Shown here piece by piece: positions 1-8,300 of a stretch of DNA of 11,344 bases (positions are counted from its first letter, which is position 1; each line of letters opens with the position of its first letter). The notes beneath the pieces were generated by a model. That model was given only the letters and a program-made list of their open reading frames with translations. It was not told the origin of the DNA and did no database searches. The stretch is from Clostridia bacterium (GTDB lineage: Bacteria > Bacillota > DSM-16504 > Desulfitibacterales > Desulfitibacteraceae). The position numbers and the translations under genes are program-made. The DNA is taken from assembly GCA_018333845.1 (NCBI GenBank), contig JAGXSK010000248.1, positions 1 to 11,344 of the forward strand, read 5' to 3'.

Positions 1-1195
1 TGGTGCTGCCCTTTTCTACAATCTCTTCTCCATTATATATTTTGAGCTTTGTAAGGGGGTCCACCTTTGCCGAAGGAGCAAGTCTTGTTAATATGGCAAA
101 CATGGAAGCGGCTTCAATGGTATGGGGTGCAATGTGGGCACTAAATCTGCTTTTTTTAATAATCTTTTTGTAAATCTTAATTTCTTCAGCAAGCTCAAGG
201 CAATAGGGAACCTCTATTTTCACAATCCTATCCAATATTGCTTCATTGGTATGATCTGCCTTAAATTTATTCCACTCTGCCTCATTAGAGTGGGCTAGAA
301 TTATGCCATCAAAGTAAATCATGGATCCCTTTCCTGGAGATGGAATGTTCTTTTCCTGGGTAGCTGTAATCATTGCATGCAAATATTCAATCTCATTTTT
401 AAAGACTTCAATAAATTCAACAATTCCCCTATTCCCTACATTAAAAGCACCATTCAGGGACATGACCCTGGGATCGTCCTCTGGGTATAAATCCAGCTTT
501 GAAATATCCACAGATCCAATAAGCACCGAAGTATCCTGATTATTGGGGTCAACCGGCGGCACTACCCCAATGCCTTTACGGCCGCGTATGCTGAATTCCA
601 CTGTCTCCACAGGAAATCTTTCAAATTCCCCGTTATAGTCAGCTATTAATCTATACCTGCATACAGGACATAAATCTCCTTCAATTCTTAAACCTAAAAA
701 CTCTTCAAACTTTTCTCTTAAATGTCTCGGAAGAAGGTGGAGCGGTTCTTCTCTCATGGGACAGCCCTTTATTGCATATATAGGCTCACTCATTTCCAGA
801 GCTTTTTTAAAGGCTTCCATCAAGGATGATTTTCCAGCACCTACAGGACCTACAAGATACAGAACCTGGCGAGATTCCTCTCCTTCCATGGCAGCTGAAT
901 GAAAATACTTGACTATTTCCATGAGAGTTTTATCTATCCCAAAAAAATCAGCTTTGAATATATTGTATCTTTTAATAACCGTATTTCCATAAATTCTTCT
1001 TAACCTTGGGTTTTCATTGGTGTTAATTACCTCTAGACCCCTGCTCATGATAATGTCATACATTCTTTTATGGGCTAGCTTACATATAGATGGATCCTCT
1101 TTTAATATTTCAAGATAGTCCAAAAAAGTACCTTGAAATTTATCCTTTTTTCTTTCTTCCCTGCTCTTCTTAATTATCTCTGAAAATTCTACCAT
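1..1195 (-). CDS. prkA: PrkA-family serine protein kinase / AAA+ protein, N-terminal part (3' end outside window)
   Basis: The minus-strand frame starts with ATG at 1195-1193 and stays open to the left edge, giving about 398 residues of a family that is usually about 630-640 long. The AAA part is clear: a Walker A motif GPVGAGKS at residues 116-123, followed by family-typical segments (REEPLHLLP, LCPVC, a QEKNIPSPG loop and an ILAHSNEAEW motif). The C-terminal kinase-like domain would lie off the window. A purine-rich site GGGGAGG at 1207-1213 sits 11 nt before the ATG and supports this start. PrkA/YeaG proteins are cytoplasmic serine kinases, and newer work on the family also describes AAA+ protease activity. 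In Bacillus PrkA affects sporulation, and it is commonly next to yhbH and spoVR genes, which would lie further left if present. The gene is divergent from the exporter pair. Family assignment is firm; the cellular role here is inferred. Confidence 0.93.
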   Translation of the reverse strand, partial: MVEFSEIIKKSREERKKDKFQGTFLDYLEILKEDPSICKLAHKRMYDIIMSRGLEVINTNENPRLRRIYGNTVIKRYNIFKADFFGIDKTLMEIVKYFHSAAMEGEESRQVLYLVGPVGAGKSSLMEAFKKALEMSEPIYAIKGCPMREEPLHLLPRHLREKFEEFLGLRIEGDLCPVCRYRLIADYNGEFERFPVETVEFSIRGRKGIGVVPPVDPNNQDTSVLIGSVDISKLDLYPEDDPRVMSLNGAFNVGNRGIVEFIEVFKNEIEYLHAMITATQEKNIPSPGKGSMIYFDGIILAHSNEAEWNKFKADHTNEAILDRIVKIEVPYCLELAEEIKIYKKIIKKSRFSAHIAPHTIEAASMFAILTRLAPSAKVDPLTKLKIYNGEEIVEKGST

Positions 1196-1206
1196 ACTTT
1201 TTTCAG

Positions 1207-1213
1207 CCTCCCC
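1207..1213 (-). promoter_or_regulatory. Ribosome binding site of prkA
   Basis: On the minus strand this reads GGGGAGG, 11 nt before ATG 1195. It is the only purine-rich site near the start and fixes the N-terminus of prkA. Confidence 0.65.
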
Positions 1214-1254
1214 TTTTTAGTTAAATCTTATTAGAGGTTACCCTGACCCAGGCA

Positions 1255-1278
1255 ATTAATAATTGTGGGATTAATAAT
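1255..1278. repeat. Tandem 9-bp direct repeat ATTAATAAT
   Basis: ATTAATAAT occurs at 1255-1263 and again at 1270-1278, 15 bp start to start, about 60 bp upstream of the prkA start. It could be a paired regulator site, but the region is so AT-rich that chance is a fair explanation. Confidence 0.3.
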
Positions 1279-1328
1279 ATGTATGTAAGAATTTAAATTT
1301 TAAATCTCCCATATTTTAGAAAATAAAA

Positions 1329-1357
1329 GTTCACATGGCTTTTATAAGCCTGTGAAC
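1329..1357 (-). terminator. Strong stem-loop, terminator-like in the leftward direction
   Basis: GTTCACA (1329-1335) pairs with TGTGAAC (1351-1357), and inside it GGCTT (1337-1341) pairs with AAGCC (1346-1350) around a TTAT loop, with one bulged base. That is 12 base pairs. On the minus strand the stem is followed by TTTTATTTTCT, so it resembles an intrinsic terminator or attenuator for leftward transcription, towards prkA. No minus-strand gene lies immediately upstream of it, so it may sit in a long prkA leader or stop stray antisense transcription from the exporter genes. Confidence 0.5.
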
Positions 1358-1358
1358 C

Positions 1359-1385
1359 TTATAATTATTAGCTAATGATAATTAT
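1359..1385. promoter_or_regulatory. AT palindrome resembling a Fur/PerR-type box
   Basis: The self-complementary octamer ATAATTAT occurs at 1361-1368 and 1378-1385, with the 10-bp palindrome ATTAGCTAAT (1367-1376) between them. Bases 1359-1373 match the 7-1-7 PerR-type consensus TTATAAT-N-ATTATAA at 11 of 14 positions. Position in the divergent intergenic region fits an operator, but AT-rich DNA gives such matches easily. Confidence 0.3.
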
Positions 1386-1486
1386 GTCTTGCCCAGGACT
1401 TGCTTTTTTTAGTACCCATAAGCAGTAGTGGCAGAAGAAGTGATTTCATGGTAAAGTTATGGAAGAATATGTGCAAACTAATTTAA

Positions 1487-1494
1487 GAAGGTGA
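1487..1494 (+). promoter_or_regulatory. Ribosome binding site selecting a TTG start
   Basis: GAAGGTGA lies 7 nt before the TTG at 1502. The next in-frame ATG (1529) has no comparable site, so the TTG is preferred. Confidence 0.65.
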
Positions 1495-1501
1495 CATCCC
1501 T

Positions 1502-2305
1502 TTGAAACCTTTGAAAGCCAATACTGAGATGGATATAAACAAAATATTAAAGACAGCCAAGCTCATTTCCCAAATCATGCTGGAAAATGGTGCTGAAACC
1601 TACCGGGTTGAGGATACAATTATGCGCATCTGTCAGAGCTTCAGTTTCACAGAGGTTGAAGCCATTGTAATACCCACAGGTGTATTTATCTCCGTATCCT
1701 TAGATGGTGTTTCTAACAACCATACAGTAATTAAGAGGGTTAAAAAACGCACTGTAGATCTAGCAAAGGTAAACTCTGCCAATACCATTTCTCGGCAGAT
1801 TACGTCCGGCGCCATAAACTTAGATCAAGCAATATTACAGTTAGAGAACATGCTGGCCGCTTCACCTGAAAAAAGGTTATTTCCCACATTGGCCGCAGGT
1901 TTGTCCGCTGGCTTTTTTACCCTGCTTTTTGGTGGCGGTCTATTTGATTTTTCCATCGCATCATTTAGCGGCGCAATAGTTCAGCTTGCAGCTTTCTTTT
2001 TAAAAAGGGAAGACATGTTTCATTTTATTATTAGTTTAACTGGAGGCATTATTACTGCCTTTATTGCTATAGCAGCTACACAAATCTTCTCCACGGGGAA
2101 TCTCGAACTTATCATCAGTGGTGGAATAATGCCCCTGTTACCTGGACTGGCAATGACTAATGCTATCCGGGATTCCATGAGAGGTGATCTGGTTTCAGGG
2201 GTTGCCCGGGGTACTGAGGCTTTAATTGTGGCCGTTGCCCTGGCAGTAGGTGTAATGATCGTACTAAAAGCATGGTTACTAATGGGAGGAGGCTTTAATC
2301 TGTAA
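1502..2305 (+). CDS. Threonine/serine exporter family protein, N-terminal half (ThrE/YjjP-like, DUF1212)
   Basis: This 267-residue protein has a soluble N-terminal part with the ThrE-family pattern (ENGAETYRVEDT at about 29-40, VIPTGVFISV at 56-65). About five hydrophobic segments follow, near residues 126-146, 149-167, 173-194, 203-219 and 236-262. The segment GGIMPLLPGLAMTNAIRD (207-224) is a family hallmark. It starts with TTG behind a good ribosome binding site and ends in TAATG shared with the next gene. In Corynebacterium the two halves form one protein (ThrE) that exports threonine and serine; in E. coli the split homologue YjjP/YjjB exports succinate. The pair should therefore form one inner-membrane exporter, substrate unknown. 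An alternative start is ATG 1529, giving 258 residues. Confidence 0.9.
   Translation: MKPLKANTEMDINKILKTAKLISQIMLENGAETYRVEDTIMRICQSFSFTEVEAIVIPTGVFISVSLDGVSNNHTVIKRVKKRTVDLAKVNSANTISRQITSGAINLDQAILQLENMLAASPEKRLFPTLAAGLSAGFFTLLFGGGLFDFSIASFSGAIVQLAAFFLKREDMFHFIISLTGGIITAFIAIAATQIFSTGNLELIISGGIMPLLPGLAMTNAIRDSMRGDLVSGVARGTEALIVAVALAVGVMIVLKAWLLMGGGFNL
2284..2292 (+). promoter_or_regulatory. Ribosome binding site of the second exporter gene
   Basis: GGGAGGAGG lies inside the end of the upstream gene, 12 nt before ATG 2305, consistent with translational coupling. Confidence 0.6.
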
Positions 2306-2754
2306 TGGTCCAACAAGTTTTCTATGCATTTATGGCTGCCTTGTTTTTTTCCTTCTTGTTTAATGTGCCCAGGCGCTCAGTTCTTGTTACAGCAAGCATA
2401 GCAGGTATTGGATACCTGGTTTTTATGCTCTCCAATACCATAATAGAGGCAGACCTTACAGGATATTTTCTTGGTACCTTTGTAATGGCAGCCTTAAGTG
2501 AAATAGCAGCAAGGGTAATGAAAATGGCCACTACCACTTTTATAACCATTGCAGTAATTCCTCTAGTTCCAGGTTTAGGGCTTTATAAAACAATGCAGTT
2601 TGTTGTGCAAAACGATTATACTGCTGCTGTACAAACTGGAACCCATGCCATGCTAGCTGCGGGTGCTATAGCCATGGCTATAGCTGTAAATACCCTTATA
2701 ATGAAATTTATACTGCATTTGGTCAATAAAAAGAAACCTGATGATATATCGTAA
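2305..2754 (+). CDS. Threonine/serine exporter family protein, C-terminal half (ThrE_2/YjjB-like)
   Basis: A 149-residue, almost wholly hydrophobic protein with about five membrane segments near residues 4-20, 25-45, 50-69, 76-98 and 113-139. The motif VIPLVPGLGLYK (84-95) repeats the P-L-x-PG-L pattern of the partner's hallmark, as expected for the second half of the ThrE fold. Its ATG overlaps the upstream stop by one base (TAATG), and GGGAGGAGG at 2284-2292 in the end of the upstream gene serves as ribosome binding site, so translation is coupled. It needs the upstream product to make the complete exporter. A short charged tail (NKKKPDD) ends the protein. Family call is firm; the transported solute cannot be read from sequence. 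Confidence 0.88.
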   Translation: MVQQVFYAFMAALFFSFLFNVPRRSVLVTASIAGIGYLVFMLSNTIIEADLTGYFLGTFVMAALSEIAARVMKMATTTFITIAVIPLVPGLGLYKTMQFVVQNDYTAAVQTGTHAMLAAGAIAMAIAVNTLIMKFILHLVNKKKPDDIS

Positions 2755-2757
2755 AAA

Positions 2758-2792
2758 ATACATTCTTTAGTTAAATTAACCAAAGAATGTAT
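2758..2792 (-). terminator. Long hairpin terminator of the TraB-family gene, at a convergent junction
   Basis: ATACATTCTTT (2758-2768) pairs perfectly with AAAGAATGTAT (2782-2792). GTTAA/TTAAC lies inside, separated by a single mismatch. On the minus strand the stem runs straight into TTTTTT (2753-2758), a normal intrinsic terminator. On the plus strand no T-run follows, so it mainly serves the leftward gene, though it may slow the rightward exporter transcript, whose stop is only 3 nt away. The TAA of the TraB-family gene (2776-2778) is inside the hairpin. Confidence 0.8.
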
Positions 2793-3948
2793 TAATAAAA
2801 TGTCTTATAACATCTGCTCCGCCAATTACAGTACCAAGAGTACTGCCTAGATTAGCAAAGATAACTACTAAAAGAATATGGGTTACCTTATTGCACCAAA
2901 AGCCCTTTATAGAGTGTACGTCCTCAGATAAACTCTCAAAATCTTTAACACTTGGTTTCCTTACCAGGGCTTCAGTTAGACCAGCAAACCAGCCTGCCGC
3001 CAGGAGGGGGCTAAGAGAACTAATGGGTGCAACTACAAAAGCGGTTAGAATGGAAAGGGGATGCCCAAAAACAAGGAGAGTGCCCAAAGCAGCTAATGAA
3101 CCATTCCAAAGAACCCAGCTAATCATTTGATCAACCCCTGCGGACCTGTCAACAGTAAAGGTGGAAACAATTATGGCAATTATTATAACAGGTATGCTCC
3201 ATGCTATCACCTTCGTTACTTTGGAAGGGGGCGGAACCTTAGAAAGGTCCTCTAAATCATTATCTTTATACAATTCATTTTTAATACCTGGGACGTGGCC
3301 AGCTCCTAAAACTGCAACAATTTTGTTTCCTGGTGCATCCTTTATTTTCTGTGCTAGATACTTGTCCCTTTCGTCAATGATAATGGACTTGAATTCTGGA
3401 TAGGACTTGGATAATTCATCTAATGCAGAGGTTAGCATGTCCTGGCTCTTCATTTTCTCTAATTCTTCTTCACTAATTTCTTCATTAACAAACATGCTCA
3501 TCATAAGCTGAAAGAAAAGCTTCATCTTTCCTATGAAACCTAGTCTTCTCCAAAGGCGCCGCATGGTAGTATGGAGATCCCGGTCAGCCAGGCAAAGGGT
3601 GGCTCCAACCTCCTGGGCAGATTTAATCCCCTGAATCATCTCCTGTCCTGGTTGGATACCAAACTGCCTTGCTAATCTCTTCTGATATGATGACAGTATC
3701 AAGTTAATCAACAGTATCAAGGCCTTTCCTTCCTTAATAATCTTGACTATATCTGTATTTTTCCATCTATCGGCATCTGTAATGCCCTGATATCTAGCCT
3801 GACAAAGTTCCACGCAAACTGTATCAGGCTGCTCCTGCTGTATTATTTCTTTAACCTCTTCGGCACTTTTCTTTGAAACATGGGCTGTGCCTATAAGAAT
3901 TATTTCTTTATCGTCCATTTCCAGACGAGTAATATTGCTGCTTGTCAA
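2776..3948 (-). CDS. TraB/PrgY-family (TIKI superfamily) membrane protein
   Basis: About 390 residues. The N-terminal domain carries the family's conserved points: GTAHVS near residues 20-25, VELC near 46-49, LADRD near 120-124, DERD near 192-195 and GAGHVPGI near 215-222. The C-terminal third is hydrophobic, with segments near 246-265, 277-296, 298-322 and 357-378. The family includes the enterococcal pheromone-shutdown protein PrgY/TraB. TIKI relatives are metal-dependent membrane proteases, so a membrane peptidase is an inference from motif conservation. Start choice: GTG 3957 would lie within AGGAAGTGA, which is an excellent ribosome binding site for TTG 3948 (5 nt spacer), so TTG 3948 is preferred. 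The gene follows the jet operon on the same strand after 145 nt, without a clear terminator between. Confidence 0.85.
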   Translation of the reverse strand: MTSSNITRLEMDDKEIILIGTAHVSKKSAEEVKEIIQQEQPDTVCVELCQARYQGITDADRWKNTDIVKIIKEGKALILLINLILSSYQKRLARQFGIQPGQEMIQGIKSAQEVGATLCLADRDLHTTMRRLWRRLGFIGKMKLFFQLMMSMFVNEEISEEELEKMKSQDMLTSALDELSKSYPEFKSIIIDERDKYLAQKIKDAPGNKIVAVLGAGHVPGIKNELYKDNDLEDLSKVPPPSKVTKVIAWSIPVIIIAIIVSTFTVDRSAGVDQMISWVLWNGSLAALGTLLVFGHPLSILTAFVVAPISSLSPLLAAGWFAGLTEALVRKPSVKDFESLSEDVHSIKGFWCNKVTHILLVVIFANLGSTLGTVIGGADVIRHFINTFFG

Positions 3949-3953
3949 TTTGA

Positions 3954-3962
3954 TCACTTCCT
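3954..3962 (-). promoter_or_regulatory. Ribosome binding site deciding the TTG start of the TraB-family gene
   Basis: The minus strand reads AGGAAGTGA, then 5 nt, then TTG (3948-3946). The in-frame GTG at 3957 is part of this site and so is unlikely to be the start. Confidence 0.65.
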
Positions 3963-3990
3963 ATGCCTTGTCTGTTTCTTTAAAAACAAC

Positions 3991-3996
3991 ATTATA
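3991..3996 (-). promoter_or_regulatory. Possible -10 element for the TraB-family gene
   Basis: A perfect TATAAT on the minus strand, 42 nt before the TTG start. No matching TTGACA-like -35 at 16-18 bp is present, so this is a weak call. Confidence 0.3.
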
Positions 3997-4093
3997 ATAC
4001 CACATCTTAGATTTTTTGTATGCAGTCTTTAACCCAATTTCATTAAAAGTGACAGGATTTTACTGTTCTTGGAAATGGCACAATATCTCTATT

Positions 4094-5347
4094 CTAAATA
4101 TCCAGTTTATCCTCAGTTAAGAGGGCTTCCTGTTCTAAACGCATCTTTTTTCTTATCATTATTTTAATAACTGGCCAGAATGTTTTATAGTTCTCATTTT
4201 TCATTAGTATCTCCAACTGTTTTATATATCTATTGTCTATTTCATCACAGTAATCTTTATATTTTAGCAAGGTATCCTCGTCCATGAAAAGAGGTTCTAA
4301 TGTGGGTATTACCTTTCTTAATATATTGAATATCTTGAACCCTCCCAGATCAATATCTCCCCAGTGATAAAAGGAAATAGATGGATCCATATTATACAGC
4401 ACTTCTAAAAACCGTCTTTTTTTTGGACCTGGGAATCCGCCAACATATATCAAAAGCTTAGAATTTCTTGAAGCTTGAGCATCCCCTTGATTTACCAGGT
4501 AGTGAAAATTTGTTTTGTTCTCCACGGTGATTACCTTTGAAACATTGGTCACCGAAATGTTTATGTCCTGCAAATACTTGGCATCAATAACACCACCAAA
4601 GGGAATCTTTGAGTAATCAATTATGGTATCACCATATTGCAAGCTTATTGGACCCCATACCAGTATTTCCTCTGAATTCTTCTCAATACCTAATTCTGTA
4701 ATTATCTCTTCCTCAGTGAAGTCAGGATTTTTAATTAAATATTGATTTGCTATCTTTGCCAGGAGCCTCTTTACTTCCTTTTGAAAAGCTTTACTATGAC
4801 CAAGATATTTAATACTAAATATCCTCTCCAAAATAACTGCATCATTTTTATCTTCCAGGCCTTTAAAGGCTTTAAACAAGAAATCCCTTTGTACTTTTTC
4901 CAGTGGGAACAGCAAGGGAAAGTTCTTTTTCTCTTTTAACTCCTCAAGGCAGTCCATTATGAAATCCCTAAGCCACCTGAGCTTGATATCAGACAGCATG
5001 TCTTCTAATTCCAATACCGCCTCCCTTACCTGATCTCTTTTGGGAATTCTTTCAATTGCTTTATAAGCTAGCTCTATCTTTTCAAGGTTAAGCCACACAC
5101 AATCTAACAGGTTGCCCTTTTCATAAGGCAGCCACTTGTAAAATACAATACCCTGGCTGGATAATTGGTCAACTATTTGATGAATGGCTTTCTTCAGATG
5201 AGGCTGCTCACCATCATAGTACCAGGGAAGGTTTTTTTGGCTAATGCTAAAGGTTATCTTTCTATTTATTTTTGCTTTCCCCTGGTAATGAAGGCTGTTC
5301 TCATATTTATCCAACAATGAATTTAAGATATGCGCTTTAAAATCCAT
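4094..5347 (-). CDS. jetD: Wadjet anti-plasmid system nuclease subunit JetD
   Basis: A 417-residue protein (from ATG 5347) matching the DUF2220/JetD family. The N-terminus (MDFKAHILNSLLDKYENS) is typical of JetD. The C-terminal Toprim-like nuclease domain shows the acidic glutamate in VENKTNF (about residue 276), GGFPG (about 303-307), the metal-binding HWGDIDLGGF with D331 and D333, and RLEQEA near the end (about 403-408). All expected catalytic acids are present, so the enzyme looks active. JetD resembles the topoisomerase VI A subunit and, in characterised Wadjet systems, cleaves DNA brought by the JetABC loop extruder. The jetC stop (TGA 5351-5349) is 1 nt before this ATG, with GGGGG 7 nt upstream as ribosome site. 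A longer frame from TTG 5383 exists but overlaps jetC and lacks the family-like N-terminus. Confidence 0.92.
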   Translation of the reverse strand: MDFKAHILNSLLDKYENSLHYQGKAKINRKITFSISQKNLPWYYDGEQPHLKKAIHQIVDQLSSQGIVFYKWLPYEKGNLLDCVWLNLEKIELAYKAIERIPKRDQVREAVLELEDMLSDIKLRWLRDFIMDCLEELKEKKNFPLLFPLEKVQRDFLFKAFKGLEDKNDAVILERIFSIKYLGHSKAFQKEVKRLLAKIANQYLIKNPDFTEEEIITELGIEKNSEEILVWGPISLQYGDTIIDYSKIPFGGVIDAKYLQDINISVTNVSKVITVENKTNFHYLVNQGDAQASRNSKLLIYVGGFPGPKKRRFLEVLYNMDPSISFYHWGDIDLGGFKIFNILRKVIPTLEPLFMDEDTLLKYKDYCDEIDNRYIKQLEILMKNENYKTFWPVIKIMIRKKMRLEQEALLTEDKLDI

Positions 5348-5348
5348 T

Positions 5349-8300
5349 TCAGGCCCCCATCTCTCTAATTTCTTTGGGGTCAAAAGCTTTTATAATAGTT
5401 TCACTTTTTATCCTTGTGACACACAGATTCCTGTCAACCAAAGGGGCTATATCCCCAATTTTTTCTGTTGGAGCAGAAAGGATTACCTGGAGACCGAGTT
5501 TGCGTATTAGATATATACTTTCTTTAATACGCTGGTGATCCATTTTGCTGTAAGCTTCATCAAAGACAATTATTCTTACTGTATTGTCCTGATTCTTGTT
5601 TTTTATCCTGTATAACTGAACAAAAGAAGCTAAAACAGAAATATAAAAGGGTGTTTGGGTTTCCCCGCCCGACTTTTTAGCCATTACTCTAGACAGCCTG
5701 GATTCCATACCCCTGTCATCAGTTACCACCAAATCAAAGTCCAGGTATGTTCTATAATCGGTAAATTTGTCCAGGTTTTTGTTGAGCTCCTCCCTCCTGT
5801 CTGCACTTACCAGGCCTTCATCAACGTCAATAATCTGACGGAAAAGCTCCTCAACAACATCCTGGTATTTACTCTGAAAAGCGCTGGAAAAAAGGGTAAG
5901 ACCTTCTAAAAGCATATCATCGGTAATCATATCATAATATTTTCTGTACTGGGCACTGGGTATAACCTTAAATCTATATTTATCCCTACCAAAAGGCACA
6001 TCCTTCAGGGCTTTATTTAAATCATCAATTTGTTCCTGTGCATCATCAATATTTTTCTTTAGCTTGCTGATAAAATCTTCTTTAAACTGCTGTTGGGCCT
6101 TTTCTTTAGCATCCCTTATTTTTTCTTCATAATCTACAAGCATGGTTTCTTCCAGGGTTTTCAACTCTTGACTATATGCATTATTGTTTGGGGAGTTTAT
6201 GTCGAAACCCCCGTTATGATCACGATTGTAAACTGCTCTTTTATTAAGCAGGGCATTCCATTTATTATCAATACGGCTCTGGGTCCCCTTAACTGCTGTA
6301 GTAAAATTATTGATTATATTTGCCGGATCCTTACCCTGTTTTAATTCCTGCTGGAACCTGGGTTCGCCAATTCCAGCAATCCAGGATGCTTCATATTTGT
6401 TTTTAATGAAATCCTGTTTAGCCCTTAAATTGAACTCTAGATTGGGAATGCTTTTTTCCTTTTCTTCCTTTTCATTTGAATATTTTCCCTGGGAGTTCTC
6501 CAGTTGTCGTATCTGCTTATTTACAATAGCAATATTTTGCTCTACTTTTGCTAATTCTTCCTCCAGTTTAAACAGATGGCTTAAGTCTAGTGAACCCAGC
6601 ATTTTCGTGGCTTCTTCCCAGTCTTTCTTTACTCCAGGCAGCCTTTCAATGGTTTCCTTGCCTTGCAGCATGCTCCTTATGTTTTCATCATTTATATTGC
6701 TTGTGTTTCTCATTTGAGCTAATTTGTGGACCAGCTGCTCTAAACTAGTACTTGTCTTTGAAACCTCTTTAAACCGTTCTTCTTTTATTCTTAGCTGCTC
6801 AGCAATGGCCCTTTGTCCAATATATGGCGTTTCATAGCGTGCAGGGTTTATCTGACGTGCCACGTAATTGTGGTAAAGCATGCAGCTTGGTGTAATTGCC
6901 GTCTTATAATCACGTAGGTTTTCTACCTTATCACATTTTATGACATGGCCAAGAAGGTAATTTGCATAAGCCCTGGCATGGGGATTGGGAGTTTCTATTT
7001 CCTCAGCCAGACTATCAACTTTAATCCTGGGGTTTCTGTCCATGATTTTTTCAATATCAACAAGTCCCACATCATATATTTTATGGGTAAGCTTAAATTC
7101 ATCATAGATTTTCAATGCTTCAACAAAATATTGGGGTTCAACAATTAGATAAAATTTCTGGGTATTCAAGTACCCCTCTATAGCATTTCTCCATTTGTCA
7201 GATTTAATCTCTAGCAAATCTGCAAAGATCTGTGGTCCAATGGCTTTGCCGTATTTTTCAGTAAGCCTTTGGGATATTAGGCTTTTTAGTTCCACAACTG
7301 CAGGCGGAAATGCCTTTATGCCCTGTTTGAGGTTCTTTATCTCATCACCAAGCCTTGTAATTTCCTGTTGTAAATCATCTAGTTCCCTTTTCTTAACAGC
7401 ATGATAATCATTTATTTTATTGAGATATTCCTGCAGGCTTTCTTTTAAAGCGGATAAGGCATCCCTGGTAATTAAATTAAAACTGCCCCCTGCTATATTT
7501 AACAGATTTTTTAACTCTTCCTCAATGGAAGGCATGTCCTTTAAATTGTCCTGGCACCAACTATCTATCTCTTTCCATGTATAATAAATGCTCTTAACAA
7601 TTTGAGCAAGACTGGTTTTGCTCTGTTCTATTTCCTTGATTTCTTTTTCCAGGGCTTTTATCCTGTCTTCCAATTCCTTTTTTTCACTATATTCCTTTGA
7701 TTTGATTTTTCGTTCAACTAATTGGTCTCTTTTATGATTTAAAGAAGCAATTTCAAGTTCCTTACTATCCAATTGGTCCCTGGCAGCTGCAATTTTTTCT
7801 TTTAAAGCCTTGATGCTTTCAAGAGAAACATTAATTTCCTCCTGGAGCTGTCCTTCCATGGCACGTTCAACCAGATAAGTTTGAATCTTTAATCTCTGCA
7901 GCTCTTCATTATAAGAATCATACTGGGTTCTAATATCTTTCAATATTTCAATCTTCTTCTTCACTATTTCCAGGTCATGTTCAAGCTGCTTGTAATAACG
8001 TATATTTTCCTGCATGTCAGTTATATCAATTTTATTTTCCACATCACATACAAACTCACTTATAAAACCTTTTATATCCATAATGGGTGAAAAGGGCACA
8101 GCCTTTTTTAACAGCCGGAAAAACTTTTTGTTTATTTGTCCAAGTTTGCCCAGGGCAACCTCTTGATACCTGTTATTGCTTTCAAAAAATTCGTATTGAC
8201 CCCTAGGATAGGTATTAAATAGCAAGGCTTTAAGGGCTTTGCGGTTAAGCTCGGTACCCTGGTCAATAAAATGGCTGTCAGGTAGCTTGTCATTTAAGTA

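Larger units (their letters stand above)
1196..1501. other. Divergent intergenic region between prkA and the exporter pair
   Basis: This 306-base AT-rich stretch has no open frame that looks coding. It must carry the promoters for prkA (leftward) and the exporter operon (rightward). I could not pick out a convincing -35/-10 pair in either direction. What can be seen is listed separately: a 9-bp direct repeat near the prkA side, a strong stem-loop in the middle, and an AT palindrome resembling Fur/PerR boxes. Confidence 0.6.

Noticed and set aside
321..539. Plus-strand 72-codon open frame
   Set aside because: It lies antisense to the conserved AAA region of prkA, has no family-like sequence, and is a reading-frame shadow.
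3963..4093. Terminator after jetD
   Set aside because: Only a 4-bp ACAG/CTGT stem with a 7-nt loop and a short T4 was found, too weak to call.
5348..5383. Longer jetD start at TTG 5383
   Set aside because: It overlaps jetC by 35 nt without a good ribosome site, while ATG 5347 sits 1 nt after the jetC stop and begins with a typical JetD N-terminus.
6310..6717. Plus-strand 135-codon open frame inside jetC
   Set aside because: Cys/Ser/Phe-rich composition typical of the antisense of coiled-coil DNA; no ribosome site or family resemblance.
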